Notes under the pieces: generated by a model
Seen by the model: only the letters and a program-made list of their open reading frames with translations
Databases searched by the model: none
Told to the model about the DNA's origin: nothing
Source: Apis mellifera
Lineage: Eukaryota > Arthropoda > Insecta > Hymenoptera > Apidae
DNA length: 64,000 nucleotides
Assembly (NCBI RefSeq): GCF_003254395.2
Contig: NC_037642.1
Coordinates: forward strand, 342,501 to 406,500
Direction of reading: 5' to 3'
Part shown: piece after piece, positions 50,901 to 64,000 of the stretch
Position numbering within the stretch: the first letter of the stretch is position 1
How the letters are laid out: each line of letters opens with the position of its first letter
Program-made: the position numbers and the translations under genes

Positions 50901-51161
50901 TTTGAATAATATTTTAAGTATTATAAGCTATTTTAATTATATTATTACATACATAGTTTCATTATATTATGCAAATAAAAAATAAATTATAAAAAAAATA
51001 CATTTAATAATAAATTTTATAGTAAAACATTGAAGAATGAAGGTCCAATTGCATTCTTCAAAGGTGGAGCATGCAGAATGATCGTGATAGCACCCCTTTT
51101 TGGGATTGCACAAACTGTTTATTACCTCGGTGTTGCAGAATGGCTATTGGGTTTTAAATGA
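45401..51161 (+). CDS. SLC25A22: Mitochondrial glutamate carrier (SLC25A22/SLC25A18 type)
   Basis: Inner-membrane carrier that imports glutamate with a proton. Exons 45401-45441, 45631-45765, 45860-46009, 47678-47814, 50387-50572, 50651-50801 and 51023-51161 join in frame to give 312 residues (human 323). The three carrier repeats each show the Px[DE]xx[KR] signature: P35-L-D-L-V-K, P134-M-E-L-L-K and P239-F-D-V-I-K. The glutamate-carrier wording is clear in [40 protein letters not shown] and [11 protein letters not shown]. The lysine-rich N-terminus ([14 protein letters not shown]) lacks a presequence, as usual. The start ATG is six bases after a UTR acceptor. The acceptor of exon 5 is tandem (CAGCAG), so isoforms differing by one Ala are possible. 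Introns 3 and 4 are long (1.67 and 2.57 kb) and carry TA and A runs. Confidence 0.95.
46035..46079. repeat. (TA)n microsatellite
   Basis: More than twenty TA units directly after exon 3 of the glutamate carrier. The frame that reads on from the exon into (Ile-Tyr)n is intron. Confidence 0.95.
47269..47305. repeat. (TA)n microsatellite
   Basis: About 18 TA units in intron 3 of the glutamate carrier gene. Confidence 0.9.
47888..47918 (+). repeat. Poly(A) run of about 30
   Basis: Homopolymer in intron 4 of the glutamate carrier gene, followed by GGAAGGAAAAAG. No upstream retroposon body recognised. Confidence 0.9.
48120..49060. other. Complex islands inside glutamate carrier intron 4
   Basis: Two patches, about 48150-48300 and 48755-49060, are clearly less AT-biased than the rest of this 2.57-kb intron. 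The second contains CAGGGCTGTCAAA at 48844, which looks superficially like a hAT-type terminal repeat. I found no matching opposite end or transposase, so the nature stays open. Confidence 0.3.
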
Positions 51162-51911
51162 ACATCACTTTCTACTTTCCTATACTTAAATACTCTGGGA
51201 TTAAAATGACAATAACTGACGCATTATAGATATATTTTTTCGCTTAATATGGTTCGTTAGTTTTTGAAGTTGTATTTTTCTTTAATTATATGAAAACCTT
51301 GGTTATCGGATATATATAAACTATTATTCAAGATTTATTCGATAAATTTATTAATTTTTATTTATTAATATTTTAATTTTAACATGTATATATTATTATA
51401 ACTTTTTTTTCTTTTTATTTATAAGTTTTTTAAATTTTTTTTTATATACTGCAATATTAAAAAATCAAATAAACTTGATAATTATAATCAAAATACAAAT
51501 GTCTATATAATAATTAAATTTTATCAAAATAATAAAAGTCATAATATCTTAAAATATAATTTTAAATTTGATTATTAAAATTAAATTATAAGATATAGTT
51601 ATAAGTTTAATATAAATAAAAGAAAAAATACATTATGATTATATTTCAAAAATTAATCTTATTATTTTATTTTTATATATGTTTTTATTTCTTCAGATAA
51701 TCAAGGTTATTGAGCTATATAAAAGCTAAGCCAATATTTATAAATAAAAAAGAGTCTGATCTAGTATTATTGAAAATGAAAATGAAATCTATAATTTGCG
51801 ATCATATTATTTATTTTATCTATTTTCTATATAAATTATTTCTTCAAAAACCAGTGTCTCCAACATTTTTTTTCAACTTTTACACTATGTTTTACAATAT
51901 ATCATTATATA

Positions 51912-51946
<35 letters not shown>

Positions 51947-53309
51947 CTAAAATTTTATAAAGATAAAATAGAATTTATATATTATTTTCATTTCATATAT
52001 ATTTGAAATGAATAAAATTATGCATAAAGTGTTATTTATCTAATGTATAATATGTAATATTGTTAATAAATATTAAATAATTATACAAAAAATCAATTAA
52101 ACATTATTAACATTTTTTATACATTTATATTGTAATAATGGAAACACTGGTATATATTATGAAAAAAAACTTAATTAATTTATAAGATTTTAATTTTACT
52201 TATAATTTTAGTTAATTTATCAAAGATTATTATAACTGTAAAATGAAATAATATTAAATAACTCTTAATTGATATGATTAAGAATAAAATAAAAAAATAG
52301 AAAATATAATTTTTTTACATTTTTTAAAAACTTAATATATAGTTTTTTTCTTTGTTTTATTAATTAATTATATTTCTATATTATTTTTTAAAATTATTTA
52401 TTTTCAGATATTTATATATTTGTATCAAATATGTTTTAAATATCAAAAAAATCATAGCAATTAAGAGAAATTGTTCTTTCACTTTTCTTTTTAAAAAATT
52501 TTGTGAGAACATTCTAGAGAGTTTATAAAATAGGAATTTATTGCTAATTTTAGTAAAGATTTTTTGAAAATATAATAAAAATATTAATAAAAATATATTA
52601 ATATATATTAATATTGTACAAAAGTAAATCTGTCCTGTATAAATCTTGACTTATTTTTCAAACATATTCTTAAAATAATAAAACTTATTTTTTTGTATTT
52701 AGCAAATTTCTTTTATACATAAAAAAGAACAAACATGTTTTATTTACTAATACAATATTTATTACAAAACTTTATTTAACAATTTGGATTTGTAAAATTT
52801 TATTATGTTTTTTTTTAATTAAATTTGTATATACAAAATTAAAATGAAAGAAAAAATAGATTCAATTTTCTAATGTTTTATTAATCCTGCTTGGAATTGA
52901 ACTTTTATTTTTATGAATATATCTTCATTGCTACTTTATCACAACATTAACATTAACATTTTTATTATTCTTTATATCAAATTACTAAAAATAATAATTC
53001 TTATCTCGTTTTTTATTTAATAAAAATTATAAATCTTCATAGATGTTAACTGTAAAGTATAATAAATATATATTTTTATTATTTAATTTTCAAACAATTT
53101 TATAATATTAAATTTAATTAAATTATTAATATTAAATTATTAATATTATAAATATTAAATTATTAATATTAATTAAATTTAAGTAAAATTGAAATTTAAA
53201 AATTAAAAATAAGTTAAAATAAATATAAATATTAATATTGATAATATAAATTTTGTTTTTTTTTAAATTATTAACAATTTAAGAATTGTAATATTATATA
53301 AAAAAAACT
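51162..53309. other. Convergent intergenic region: 3' UTRs of the glutamate carrier and polychaetoid
   Basis: AT-rich with an (AT)n tract at 51917-51942. The carrier 3' UTR runs in from the left and the polychaetoid 3' UTR from the right. No further coding exon of polychaetoid could be placed with confidence. Confidence 0.45.
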
Positions 53310-56300
53310 TTACCTTGCATTATAATGATGTACAGGTTTGCGATAAAGTTCAAAAGCACTTCCTCTTTGTTCCCTGCTTCCAGCAAGATCTAATCCACTT
53401 GGTTCTCTATTATGACCTGGACTCGTTGGAAAATTTTGTCCAGATGCATTATGGCTGTTGTTTACAACATATCCATTGTGATTAATATTATTTCTATTAT
53501 GCGAAAGACCTAGATTTAACTGACTGGTACTATTACTATGATTATGAGTCGACATTGGCGGGGTACAATGTGCATGTGTATGACTTAAATTATGATTGTG
53601 TGCAGGCGTAGAAAGATTTAAATTATGGTGAGAATTTCCAAGATTTGAATCATGACGATTTGGAGATGGAATATTATAATAATATTGTCCACTATTTCTT
53701 TGAATATTATTAATATTTTCTACCTAAAGTAAAAAATTCTCATTTCTTTTTTATCTTTAAAAAAATTTTAAAAAATAATAAATTTTCTTACATGAGAAGT
53801 TGCAATAGAATAACTTTTTGAATGTTGATGTGTATTATTTCCTTCATTTCCATTATTTTCTGGTTGAGTTAAATTTGTTTGTGGTGGTCTATAATTTTTT
53901 GGTTTTGGAGGTGGTATAGGCTTATATGATCCTCCTGATTTATTATTTTGTGGTAATGTTATCGATTTGTAATCAGTTGTGCGGCTATAATATACAAAGT
54001 AAAATATTCTAGCATATAAAAATATAATAGATACATAAATAATAATAATAATAATTAAACGTAAAAATTTAATATAGAATAAATTAATAATATAGTAATA
54101 AAGTAATATAATATAAAATATATAAAATAAAAAAAATTTGCAAAATAACATTAGAACAATTAAGAATAATTATATAATTAATCTTTTTATAGTAAATAAT
54201 AACACATATAGGTGTATTCTACTATCTATGTTTTCTACTATGACATTTATGCATAAAATTAAAGATAAGAAAAAAATATAAATTAAGCATTCAAACTAAA
54301 ATATTTTCATTAGAAATATAAATTCTATAAGTTCTCCTCAGTGGTCGAGATTTTCGCATCATCATTCTAGAATATAAAGAAGAAAAATAAAGAAAAAATT
54401 GTTTAAAAAATGAGCACATTTTCATATTTGAATTTTTTTCTGTGTAAAGATAATAAATTATATATTTATTATATATATATATAATATATAATATAATATA
54501 TAATATATAATGAATATATGTAATAATATATAATAATATAATAATAATAATATATATAATAAATATATATAATAATAATATATAATAATATATAATAATA
54601 TAATATATAATAATATATATATATAATTAAATCTTTGTTTTTCATAATAAATTCATACCTATATTTGGCATAATCAGTTCTTGGTTGTGAATCATGATTT
54701 GGAATTGGTTGTGCTGTTGATCTAGTGAATCTGTAAGGATCATGTGGTCTTGTTGGTGCACTACTCTTTAAATCATCTGGAACATTAGGACCTAATCGAC
54801 CAGTAGATGTATTTAATCCTGGTGTTCCATAGCTATTATTCCCATTTGTATTGTTATAGGAATCATAAGAAGACATACTATCATAACTCCCCTATAAACA
54901 CATGGTAAAACAATAATAAAAATTAATAAAAATATCATAGTAATTATTATTTTAATTAAAAATAGAACGATTTTAAGCTATTTTACTGCTTTTGGTTGAG
55001 TTCTTTCAAGAGAAGATGTGGCATTAGCTTTAAGAGGCGTCGCATTGATATAGTTTGCAACATCCAATATTGAATCTGCTTTATTCAGCAATCGTTCTTG
55101 GGCTGTTCTTCCAATAGTGTTTCTTTGCTGTTGATTATTTGGTTTTGCATTACGATCTACTCGTGGAGGTAAATCAGGAGGACTATGATGAGAAGATCGT
55201 GGTTCAAATGAACCAGCCAAATATTCTGGTGATCCCGATTGATTGCTTACTTGTCCAGATAACGAAAATCCGTATTTTCCTTCTCCTATTCCTCCTTGTG
55301 ATCTCCTTTTTGGTTGTTCGAAAGATTGCTAAAAAAAGATTAATTTATTTAATAATATTTATTTAATATTATTTATTAATATAGATATTTATATTATATA
55401 TATAATAATATAATATATATATAATATGTCAATATAATTTTAAATATTAAAAAATTATTATAATTCATGAAATTTATATATTCAATTTAAAATTATTAAG
55501 ATTTTTATTCAATATTTTAATTAAAATAATTATTATTAAGTTATTATTAAAATTAACTATAACTAATAACTTATAACTAACTTGATAAGTAGTCGAATAT
55601 GGTGGTGGTGGTGCAGCAATATCATCTTGTGTCGCGATACTTGGATCAGAATTGCTTTTCAATCTAGATGGTGCACCTAGAGCACCCGGTAATGCTGGTG
55701 CCGGGCTGAGTTCCAAATCACTCTCCGGAGAGGAAGCATAGGAGAGGCGAGAAGTCATCGGGAATAGGAAGTCATCCGAGAGTGCTTCTTCCGGCTATCA
55801 TCGCAGGACACAGAGGACAACACGTTACAGAGGTATATGCTTTATTCAATCTTTTCAGACATTTTTATATTTAATTATAATTAATAACTTATAAAAGATA
55901 TTGATTATATTTTATTAAAAAAAATTGTTTAGTTTATTGAAAAATTATCAAATATTTTAATTATATTATTTGCATATAAACAAAATTAATAAAAATATTT
56001 TTTGTAGAAAGAGTGTCTGAAAAGATTAAAATTGAAACGAAAAACAAATACTTGCCATTAAGCTTAATTCTGAAATTCAGTTAAGATATTTTGAAAATTA
56101 TAAAGCAGATTATAACGAAAATGATTTATGTAAAGAAATGAAACAAAATGTAATATAAAATGTATTATAAAGATGTTCTAATTTAATCTCTCCAGATAAA
56201 TATGTCAAAAAATATTAAAAATACAAAAAAAAATATTTGAAATAAAATTTCTGATATCAAGAACAGATGCTATTATCATTTTTTCAATATTCATGAACAA

Positions 56301-59300
56301 ATCAAACTTATGAAAATCAATATCAAATTTTTAAATTAAAATTTATACAATATAGTAATTCTGTTTATTTTACTATATTAAAGCTTACGATTTCAAATCA
56401 TCTAAACATGTTTTTAATAATCGTTTTCAAAATATAAGTTTTTAAAATTGATATGCAGATATTTGTATCAATGTATTCAATGTATAATGCAGTGAGATTG
56501 TACATTTGTTCAAAAGGATTACAATATCAAATAAATGACAATGGAATTTATCTCTGACTTATACTGCTTTTGTTTAAAAAAATATCAATTATTAAAAAAT
56601 ATTATATACAAAAATATCTTTCAATGAAAAAATTATTTTTTAATTTATTTAAAAATAATAAATTATTTAATAATTACATTTTAGTATTGCAAATGGGTGA
56701 TTGGTGAAAAAAATTTCTTTAAAATGGAGTCATCTAATTTTATAATTATAATAATCTAACACATTATTTATATATTATTTTAAAATTATTTGTTTTTATA
56801 AATTTCATATTTAAAAAATATCAATTAAAAATTTATAATTTAAAAATTTAAATCTAAGAAATGGTTTATTATTTTTAAATTAATAAAAAATTTATAATTG
56901 TTTAAAAAACAATAATAATTTTTATATTACTATAAACAACAATAAACAATATAATTTTTATATTTTATTCTTAATTAATATTTCAAATCTATAATCAATT
57001 TTTGTTAAAAAAAACATAATAAATTATATAATATAGTTATTTATTTCTTTTTTTTTTTTTTGAAAAAATGAGTTATATTTTCAGATATATGTTAACAGTG
57101 ATGTATTATATTCATTATTAATTATATCATTTAATAAATTTTCATGAATTGAAAATGTTTATTTCTTTTGATTTCGCTAAAAAGATGTTTCAAAGTTTTA
57201 ATATTTTTTTTCAAATTATAAAATGTTTTCTTGACTAGTTTTTAATAATTTTCATAAATTTTTCATAAATCTTTCATTATAAAAGTTGTAACATATTATA
57301 AGATTATTCATTTAAAATAATAATTTATAATGATTTATGCTAAAGCTATGAAAACTCAGCTCATGCGAATTAAATTGAACATAAAATATAAGGTATCTTG
57401 AATATTTTAATTTAAATTAGAAAGTTTTTCATGAATTGAAATAATAAATTTGATTATGTGATAATATTTTATATCTTTTATGTATAAATAAATATTTTAT
57501 TTGCATATTTAAAATAAATCAAAATTTTTTTTTCATATTCAATGTACTGAATATTCAAAAAAATATACGTCGTATATCATTTTTTGAAAAATGATAATCA
57601 AGACACCTAATTAGGAAAAGCAGGATTTAAATATAGCCGAAAAATTGCTCACGGACAACATCAGAAGTTAAAGACGGATAAGAAGGTAATGAAAATAACT
57701 TATCCGTGTGATATGTATCATTTTCGTTTATGTCATGATATATGGTTTCCCTAAAAATTGGAGGTACAGGAGGGGAAAATAAATCATGAGGGTCACTGGA
57801 TGAATAACATGGCTCCCAAGTCATTTGTCGACCATATAATGGCTATAATAAATTATTAAAAAATAATTTCACCAATATAATTCTATTCATTTCCAAAATT
57901 TTCATTTATACGATGTTTGAACTTATTCTCAACATTTATATGTAAACAAAATAAAGAATCTTATTTGGTTTTTTATATACAATTTCGGTTTTTTATATAC
58001 AAATTGTACAAGCAAATAGGTAATTTTACATGTAATAATAATTTTGAAAAAAAAAGAATACAATTTTTTTGGATTCTTCTTTTTCAATTAAATCAACTTT
58101 GAAAATTTTTCAAATATAAATAAAATTGTTTAATTTCAAATTGAATATAAATAAATAATCTGTTGGAAGTTATTTCACATATAAAAAAATATTGAATCAA
58201 ATTTTATCATTTAAATCATAGTTTTTGAGAAAATTAAGATATATTGAAATATATAAGATATCAAAAAAAAAAAAATTGGGACAAAACTTATTAATATTAA
58301 TGAGATTAAATAAGTAAAAAAAATAAATAAGTTTAAAAAAAAATTTTTTTTAAACTTTTATATAAATTAAAATCTGAAAATTCTTTATCAAAGAATTATA
58401 AATATTCAAAAATATTTAGAAAAATTTCCAAATATATTACATAATAATATTTTATTTTTTTTTAGACTTTTAAAATATGAATTGAATTTCTTAATAAAAA
58501 ATTTTTTCAATATTAGATCAAATATTTTATAATAATTTATTTGTATTCAATTGAAAATTAACCAAATTTATTTATATTTGAAAAATTTTTATTTGCATAA
58601 AAATAAACTTTTAAAAGAAAAAATTATATTTCAATTAATTTTTATATGTAGAATTACCTTTTTGGTTATTTGTGTTATCCTTAGATATTCTATATGTATA
58701 AGAATAAAATAATAAATTAGCATAAAATTTAATAAACATTTTTTAATTTAATTAATTACTTAAAATTATTCCTTGTATATGATAAAAATAATTAAGGAAT
58801 TAAAGAACTTTCTTACCTTAGTTTGACTCATCCAAAGTAATCCTTGTTGTTGTCGATCGATTAATTCTCTTAATTTTCGATACCAAGCTTCCGGCGTGGT
58901 TAATGTAATCATTGCGCTGAAGATATGGCTCCAAATTTTATCTAATTTTTGACATTGTTCCAAAAGTTTTTTACTACTTTTATGTGCCGATCTGAAGTCA
59001 AAATTTAAAATTGTTTATTTATATATCTGAAAATAGATCAAACAAAAATATATGAAATATTTATTTCATAAACATATACTTAGGAACTCCGGCACGCATT
59101 TCTTTGATAATCTGTTTCGTTTCAGCTTTTAAAAAAATAACTATGGGATAGAATTGCGCATAATTCAATCGATCGACGGCATTTGGAGTGATATCCAATA
59201 AAGCATGTTTTCCTCGATCCATAACTTCTCTAATAGCACTAAGTCGAATGATACCTGATGATTTCATATTCTTCCCAACATTATCATCTAATTGATTTTC

Positions 59301-62300
59301 CATTTCTGTAAATAAACAAATAATTTCTATAATTTTTTAAAATTAACTTTGATGAATTATTAATTATTAATTGATTGAAAATTTACGTGGAGATGTAAAT
59401 TTATCAGGAAAATCTTTTAACAATTTTTCTCTAGCTAGATCTGCAACAGGACCAAATAATACTACAGGTCTCACAAATCCTGGATGTCTTAAAATTACTC
59501 TTTCATAAGCTGGAAATTTGCTAACACTATCTGAAAATACTACATCATCCCAATGATCCTAAAAGTTATAAATAACAAAGAAATGTAATGGTCAATAACT
59601 AATTATTCAATAAATTATTTTAAGATTTTTATTAATCAAATAAAAACTTACTCTACCAAGAGATTTAGAACGTCTATGACTGCTTCTTCTTCTCCTAAAG
59701 AAACTACCTCTATTTTCACTGGCACTCATTTCCTTTTTTGTTGCATTAAATTGCGCAGTTGCTAATTCTTCAGCACGAGCTTTATTTGGAATAATTCCTT
59801 TTTGTACTTCCTGATTATTTCTACCAATACGAAACACTTGCCATGAACCCACAACACCGTTGTGTAGTGTATCTATAATATGAAATACATCTCCACTACG
59901 AAAGCTCATTTCTCCTTTTTGTGGTTGTTCATAATGGAAATGAGTTCTGTAATATTGTATGAAATTTCTTTAAATAAATATCAATTTATTATGTATTATG
60001 TAATATATATTATGTTTTATTTTATTTAAGGTTTAATTAATATTTACTTTATATGAAAAGAATCACCCTTTCCAGATGCTATTACTTGATCATATTCCTG
60101 TCGTCGATGTTGGACAATCAAATCAATTTGTTCTTGAAGACTAAGTAAAAAAAGAACAGCTTCTTCTCTTGTTACTCCTTTCATATCCATATCATTTATC
60201 TATAATTTTTTTTTATTAAATATAATGTAAATAAAGATTTTATATATATTTATATATAAAATCTGTATGTGAATTTTTTTTATTTTAAAAAAAGATCAAT
60301 AAAATTTTACCTTTAAAATTTTATCTCCAGGTTGCAAACCTTGAAGGGAGGCTGGACTTCCTGTCTGAACGGCTGTTACAAAAACACCGGTTTCATTTCC
60401 ACCGCTCAGACGAACACCCACTGATCCTTCTTTTTGAAAAGTAATAAATCGAGGATCAGGCCTAAATTTGAATTAATATTATTTGTATAATAAATCTTTT
60501 ATAAATATTGATAAACAATTACTATTTGAAAGATATAACTTACATTGGAAGTTTATTCCTAGTTAAATCTTCATCATATAATTGTCTTCTTGTGCTATAA
60601 TAATCTAAATGGATTTTTTTTATATATAATATTTTAATATTTAAATAATTTAAAAATGAACAAAATAAATATTGTTATTTAATATTAAAACTAATTATTA
60701 AAATTTTAGTGAAAATTTCATAATATTTTTGTATGTATATTTGTATGTATATTGTAATTATAAAAATTAATATTATAATATTATATATTATATTAATATT
60801 ATAATATATAATATAATATATATATATATATAATATATTATTATATAATTAATAATAAATTATATAAATAAATTTTCTGATAAAATCATACCTTCTGGTC
60901 TGGGAGGTGGTGGTCTAGGAGGATCTACTGTAGGAGTTGCAGGAAGATCTAACTGGCTAAGAGAAACATCCATCAATGGTCCTCTAGCGCGACCTCTAGG
61001 AACAAGGTTGCTCTTATCTTCTATTGGTTGTCTTGTTGGTGGTGGAACATATAAATTTTGGCTACTATAACTTGTCGTACCAGAAAGATATTCTCCAGTT
61101 TCATTTTTTGTTTGCTGTTGTATATGGCAACAGGAATTGTCTCGAGTTATTACAATAGACAATTTATCTTTACATTGATCCATTAATTTCTTAGCTTCTT
61201 TTAAACTCATATTATCCGTAGCTACACTGCCAATTCTTGTCAAAACATCTCCTGGTTTTACTGCTATATTTTCTCGAGTAACTTCTTTGACATAAAGACG
61301 ACAACCGAGAACAATTCCAAAATCTGAAGAAAAAAATATTTTAGAACAAATATTATTATATATAATATATATGATAAATAAACTTAATATAAATATATTA
61401 AATAATTAAAAATTAATTTTAAAAAACTTTCTTAAATTTAAATAAAATTAAAATATTATAATGAATGTATATTACTAATATCTATTTACATATATTATTA
61501 TTTATATTATTACTATTATATTATTACTACTAAAGATCATAATCATTAATTACCATCTTTTTTATTATTTCTTGTTAAAGTCAATCGATGACTTTGAAGA
61601 GTAAAATTTCCTATATTTCCAGAAGAATTTGATGAAGCTCTACGTTTGACAACTAATAAAACTGTTGATCCGGAATCCCTGAGAACGCGAATTGCTGCTC
61701 CATAATCGGCACCTTCTAATGATATTCCATTAGCGGATATTATGCGATCATTTACTCTAAGAAATAAAAAATATATTGTTATATAATCTAATTTTATTAA
61801 TTTAAAAAGTAATAGTATTATAAATTTTTTATATCTACTATTTATTATTATTTTATAAATTTTGAGTCACAATTATATACATATAAATTATATTACATAT
61901 AAATATTAATATTACATTATATTACATATTACATGTAACGAGAAAAATATTGATATAATAATAATATATTGAAATAATAATTATATAAAAATATAAATAG
62001 ATTAATAAATAATTATATTATTCATTATAAACAATTAAAAGAAAAATATTTAAATAATTCAAAAATCAAAAGAAATATCTAATCAAAAAAAAATTTTGTT
62101 AATTTTTTATCAATTATTTTCATAAATATTCTTACTGTAATTTTCCTTCAGCTGGTCCAGCTTTTAAAACATCAGAAATTGCAATAGCAGGATCGCCATT
62201 AGTGAAATGAGGATTATCTCGGCCACCAGAAACAGCAATACCGAACCCATAACCGGGAACTCTAGTAACAGTAACATGATGAATTTCCCATCCTCTGTCT

Positions 62301-63058
62301 CCGTTCTAAAAAATTTTTATATAAAATATTCAATTGAAATTCGATGAAATTTAATTTATAATTAAATTTATTTTTGTGATTTATATATTATAGCATATAG
62401 ATATAGCATATTATATTATTAATTATAATTATTTATATAATTTATATATATAATTATTTTGGAGCATATTTATATTAAATTTTATTAAATCTAATTTATT
62501 AGATAATAAGAATTCGAAAAAAAAATCAGTGGAATAAATAATTGGATGAAAATTCTAAGGATTCACGTTAACAAGATTCTTTTTATACTTAACATATATT
62601 TAACTTGAACTCAATTTAAAACTACGTTTTATTTTAAACCAAATGTAGTTCATTTATTTATTATTTTAGAATTTGAATTAGATCTTATAATAATAATATA
62701 AATACAGATTTAATTTTCAAAAATATCTTTCAAAATATAAAAATTATAACAATATATTATGAATATGTTTAAAAAAATTTAGAAATATTTTTTAATCTTC
62801 GTCTTTCTTTAATTTTGGATTTTTTAATAATAAATATAATAACAAAATTATTTTCAAAATTTTTTTATTTATTTTTTTTAAAGAATAGTGATATTTTCAG
62901 GATTTTCATTTATTTATAATAATATTTATAATATTTCTAATTCCCACCTGTGCATCAGTTCCACTGGAAGTATTATGAAGAATATTATGTGTCGTCGAAG
63001 GTGAATTCGGAGAATTCCCCGAATTTCCAACATTCATGTTGTTATCGTTTCTATCCAT
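53310..63058 (-). CDS. pyd: Polychaetoid / ZO-1 (tight junction protein, MAGUK family)
   Basis: Membrane-associated scaffold of adherens and septate-junction regions. Minus-strand exons: 62948-63058, 62136-62305, 61554-61756, 60892-61323, 60544-60604, 60311-60461, 60048-60199, 59652-59946, 59387-59558, 59080-59305, 58817-58991, 55582-55794, 54987-55328, 54659-54891, 53792-53984 and 53310-53723. All join in frame to 1180 residues. Domains: PDZ1 (about 43-133, with [11 protein letters not shown]), PDZ2 (about 150-225, DFGIVLGC), PDZ3 (about 329-410, SVGVRLSGG), SH3 (about 430-500, [13 protein letters not shown]) and a guanylate-kinase-like domain (about 540-715). Next is the family-typical [12 protein letters not shown] block, then a long Pro/Ser/Asn/His-rich tail. 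The coding exon continues upstream of this ATG to an acceptor at 63068 without a stop, so isoforms with more N-terminal exons are likely. The 3' end at 53310 is where reading-through stops; a splice donor overlaps it. Confidence 0.93.
54291..54366 (-). other. pyd: Candidate alternative terminal exon within a polychaetoid intron
   Basis: Between exons 54659-54891 and 53792-53984, a block with more mixed composition follows acceptor TATATTCTAG. Joined to the preceding exon it stays open for 25 residues beginning [13 protein letters not shown] and stops at 54291. It has no donor before that stop, so use would give a short basic C-terminus. It could equally be an intronic noncoding element. Confidence 0.35.
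57627..57842 (-). CDS. pyd: Alternative terminal exon of polychaetoid (short isoform)
   Basis: Acceptor TTATTATAG precedes CCA TTA TAT GGT, which is in phase with the end of exon 58817-58991. It adds 71 residues: [18 protein letters not shown] at the start, Pro- and acid-rich in the middle, and REQFFGYI at the end, then a stop. An AATAAA signal (57496-57501, minus) lies about 125 bases downstream. An internal donor, C|GTGAGC, near 57650 leaves one base and would throw the next exon (PEEALSD) out of frame, so the exon fits a terminal role, giving a ZO-1 that ends soon after the guanylate-kinase domain. Confidence 0.6.
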   Translation of the reverse strand, partial: PLYGRQMTWEPCYSSSDPHDLFSPPVPPIFRETIYHDINENDTYHTDKLFSLPSYPSLTSDVVREQFFGYI

Positions 63059-64000
63059 TCTTGTATGCTGGAAAACTTTGTTTTTGAGAATCCAATGTTT
63101 TTTCTCTTGATATTATTAAAGTATCATTTTGATCGATGCATTCTTATGTTAAATGCATTTTTATTTTATTAAGAATTTTTATTAAAAATATTTAAATACA
63201 TAAGTTTATTTTATTTTTATTATTTTTTGTCATGTTTTCATAATTTCTTTATCTACATAACACAAATTTAATGTATAATAATGTAATATTTTTAATAAAT
63301 AAATAATATGAATATAATTGTGCAATTTTTCAGTTTTTAATTTTAAAATTTAAAAATATTTATTTTGAAATTTTACTCTTTTCATCTCATGTTTTTTTTC
63401 TTTTTTCTGATAAAAATTCTATTTAATTTATAGACACTTTTTTAATTATTTTTATTCGATATTTTTTTATTTTTTCTTTGTAAAATAATCGCTTTTATTA
63501 AAAATTTTCTCAAAAATATCATAATAAAATTTTTTTACACAAACTTTGTCTTATTTTATTAAAAAAGAAAGAAAGAAAAAAATGTAATCATATAAAAATT
63601 AATATTTTTGATTCATTTGTTCATTGGCGTCAATCAAGTGTCTTTTTTTTAGCAGAATTTTTCAGTATATATCTAAGCAGTAGTGTAAGAATTTCACATA
63701 TATTTTGTAGATACTTCCGTTCTATATTTTTTCTTTTTTTTCTTATATTTTAATTATATTCTTTGATATATTCTTCTAGTTATATATGTTATTTTGCGAT
63801 ATTGTATAAAAAATTGCGCGACTTCATTTTCAATAAAGGAGTTTTTCTGCATTTTGTTCTGTATATGATGGACGCAACATACAAATAATCCAAAGCAACA
63901 TGTAGTTATGGAATTCCATTTTCCTTTCGAGTAGTCAGACCTTCACTTTCTTCATCGTCCTAATTCCATATTTTTGCAAATCGAGTTTCTTCATTGATCT
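63059..64000. other. Upstream intron or 5' region of polychaetoid
   Basis: The first listed coding exon begins at an acceptor (TTCCAG, ending at 63068), so transcription must start beyond it. The part from about 63600 to the window end has mixed composition and may hold an upstream noncoding exon. I could not define one. Confidence 0.4.

Noticed and set aside
52860..52930. Possible extra terminal exon of polychaetoid on the minus strand
   Set aside because: A frame of about a dozen residues fits the phase after 53314, but the acceptor lacks a pyrimidine tract and nothing supports conservation.

Overview
The window is nuclear DNA from an insect, most likely a honeybee (Apis) or a close hymenopteran. 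The evidence is the extreme A+T richness, short introns with GT-AG borders, an arthropod-type neverland gene, a polychaetoid/ZO-1 gene and an insect-style 7SL RNA. No species can be fixed without a database search. Nothing looks bacterial, viral or plasmid-like: no operons, no CRISPR array, no recognisable transposase.

Layout, left to right: eIF3j (minus, 3' part cut by the window edge, 1-1230); a GTSF1-like CHHC zinc-finger protein with a long repeat-bearing tail (plus, 2630-4102); proteasome subunit alpha-4 (plus, 6079-7593); the 7SL/SRP RNA gene (minus, about 8960-9259); a 13-kb gene-poor, repeat-bearing AT desert (about 9.3-22.5 kb) holding a perfect 156-bp inverted repeat; neverland (plus, 23488-27499) with a TATA+Inr core promoter at about 22.55 kb; a cytosolic 5'-nucleotidase III (plus, 28066-31331); TRIAP1/Mdm35 with two alternative first coding exons (plus, 32179-33458); mitochondrial GTPBP3/MnmE (minus, 33623-36052); HINFP histone H4 transcription factor (plus, 36371-38895); an NFATC2IP/Rad60-like SUMO-domain protein (minus, 39152-40753); a mitochondrial glutamate carrier (plus, coding 45401-51161); and polychaetoid/ZO-1 (minus, 53310-63058).

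The gene models were built by hand from translated exons, splice consensus and reading-phase continuity. All coding exons listed join in frame. The weak points are one nonconsensus donor in GTPBP3, one in NFATC2IP, and the 3' end of polychaetoid.

The genes are independent eukaryotic loci rather than one pathway. Three neighbours (TRIAP1, GTPBP3, glutamate carrier) act in mitochondria. neverland makes 7-dehydrocholesterol for ecdysteroid synthesis. The 7SL RNA and alpha-4 serve protein targeting and degradation. The most interesting items are the duplicated first exon of TRIAP1, the tandem-repeat tail of the GTSF1-like piRNA-type protein, the perfect inverted repeat in the desert, a stop-bearing cryptic exon in neverland, and alternative 3' ends of polychaetoid.
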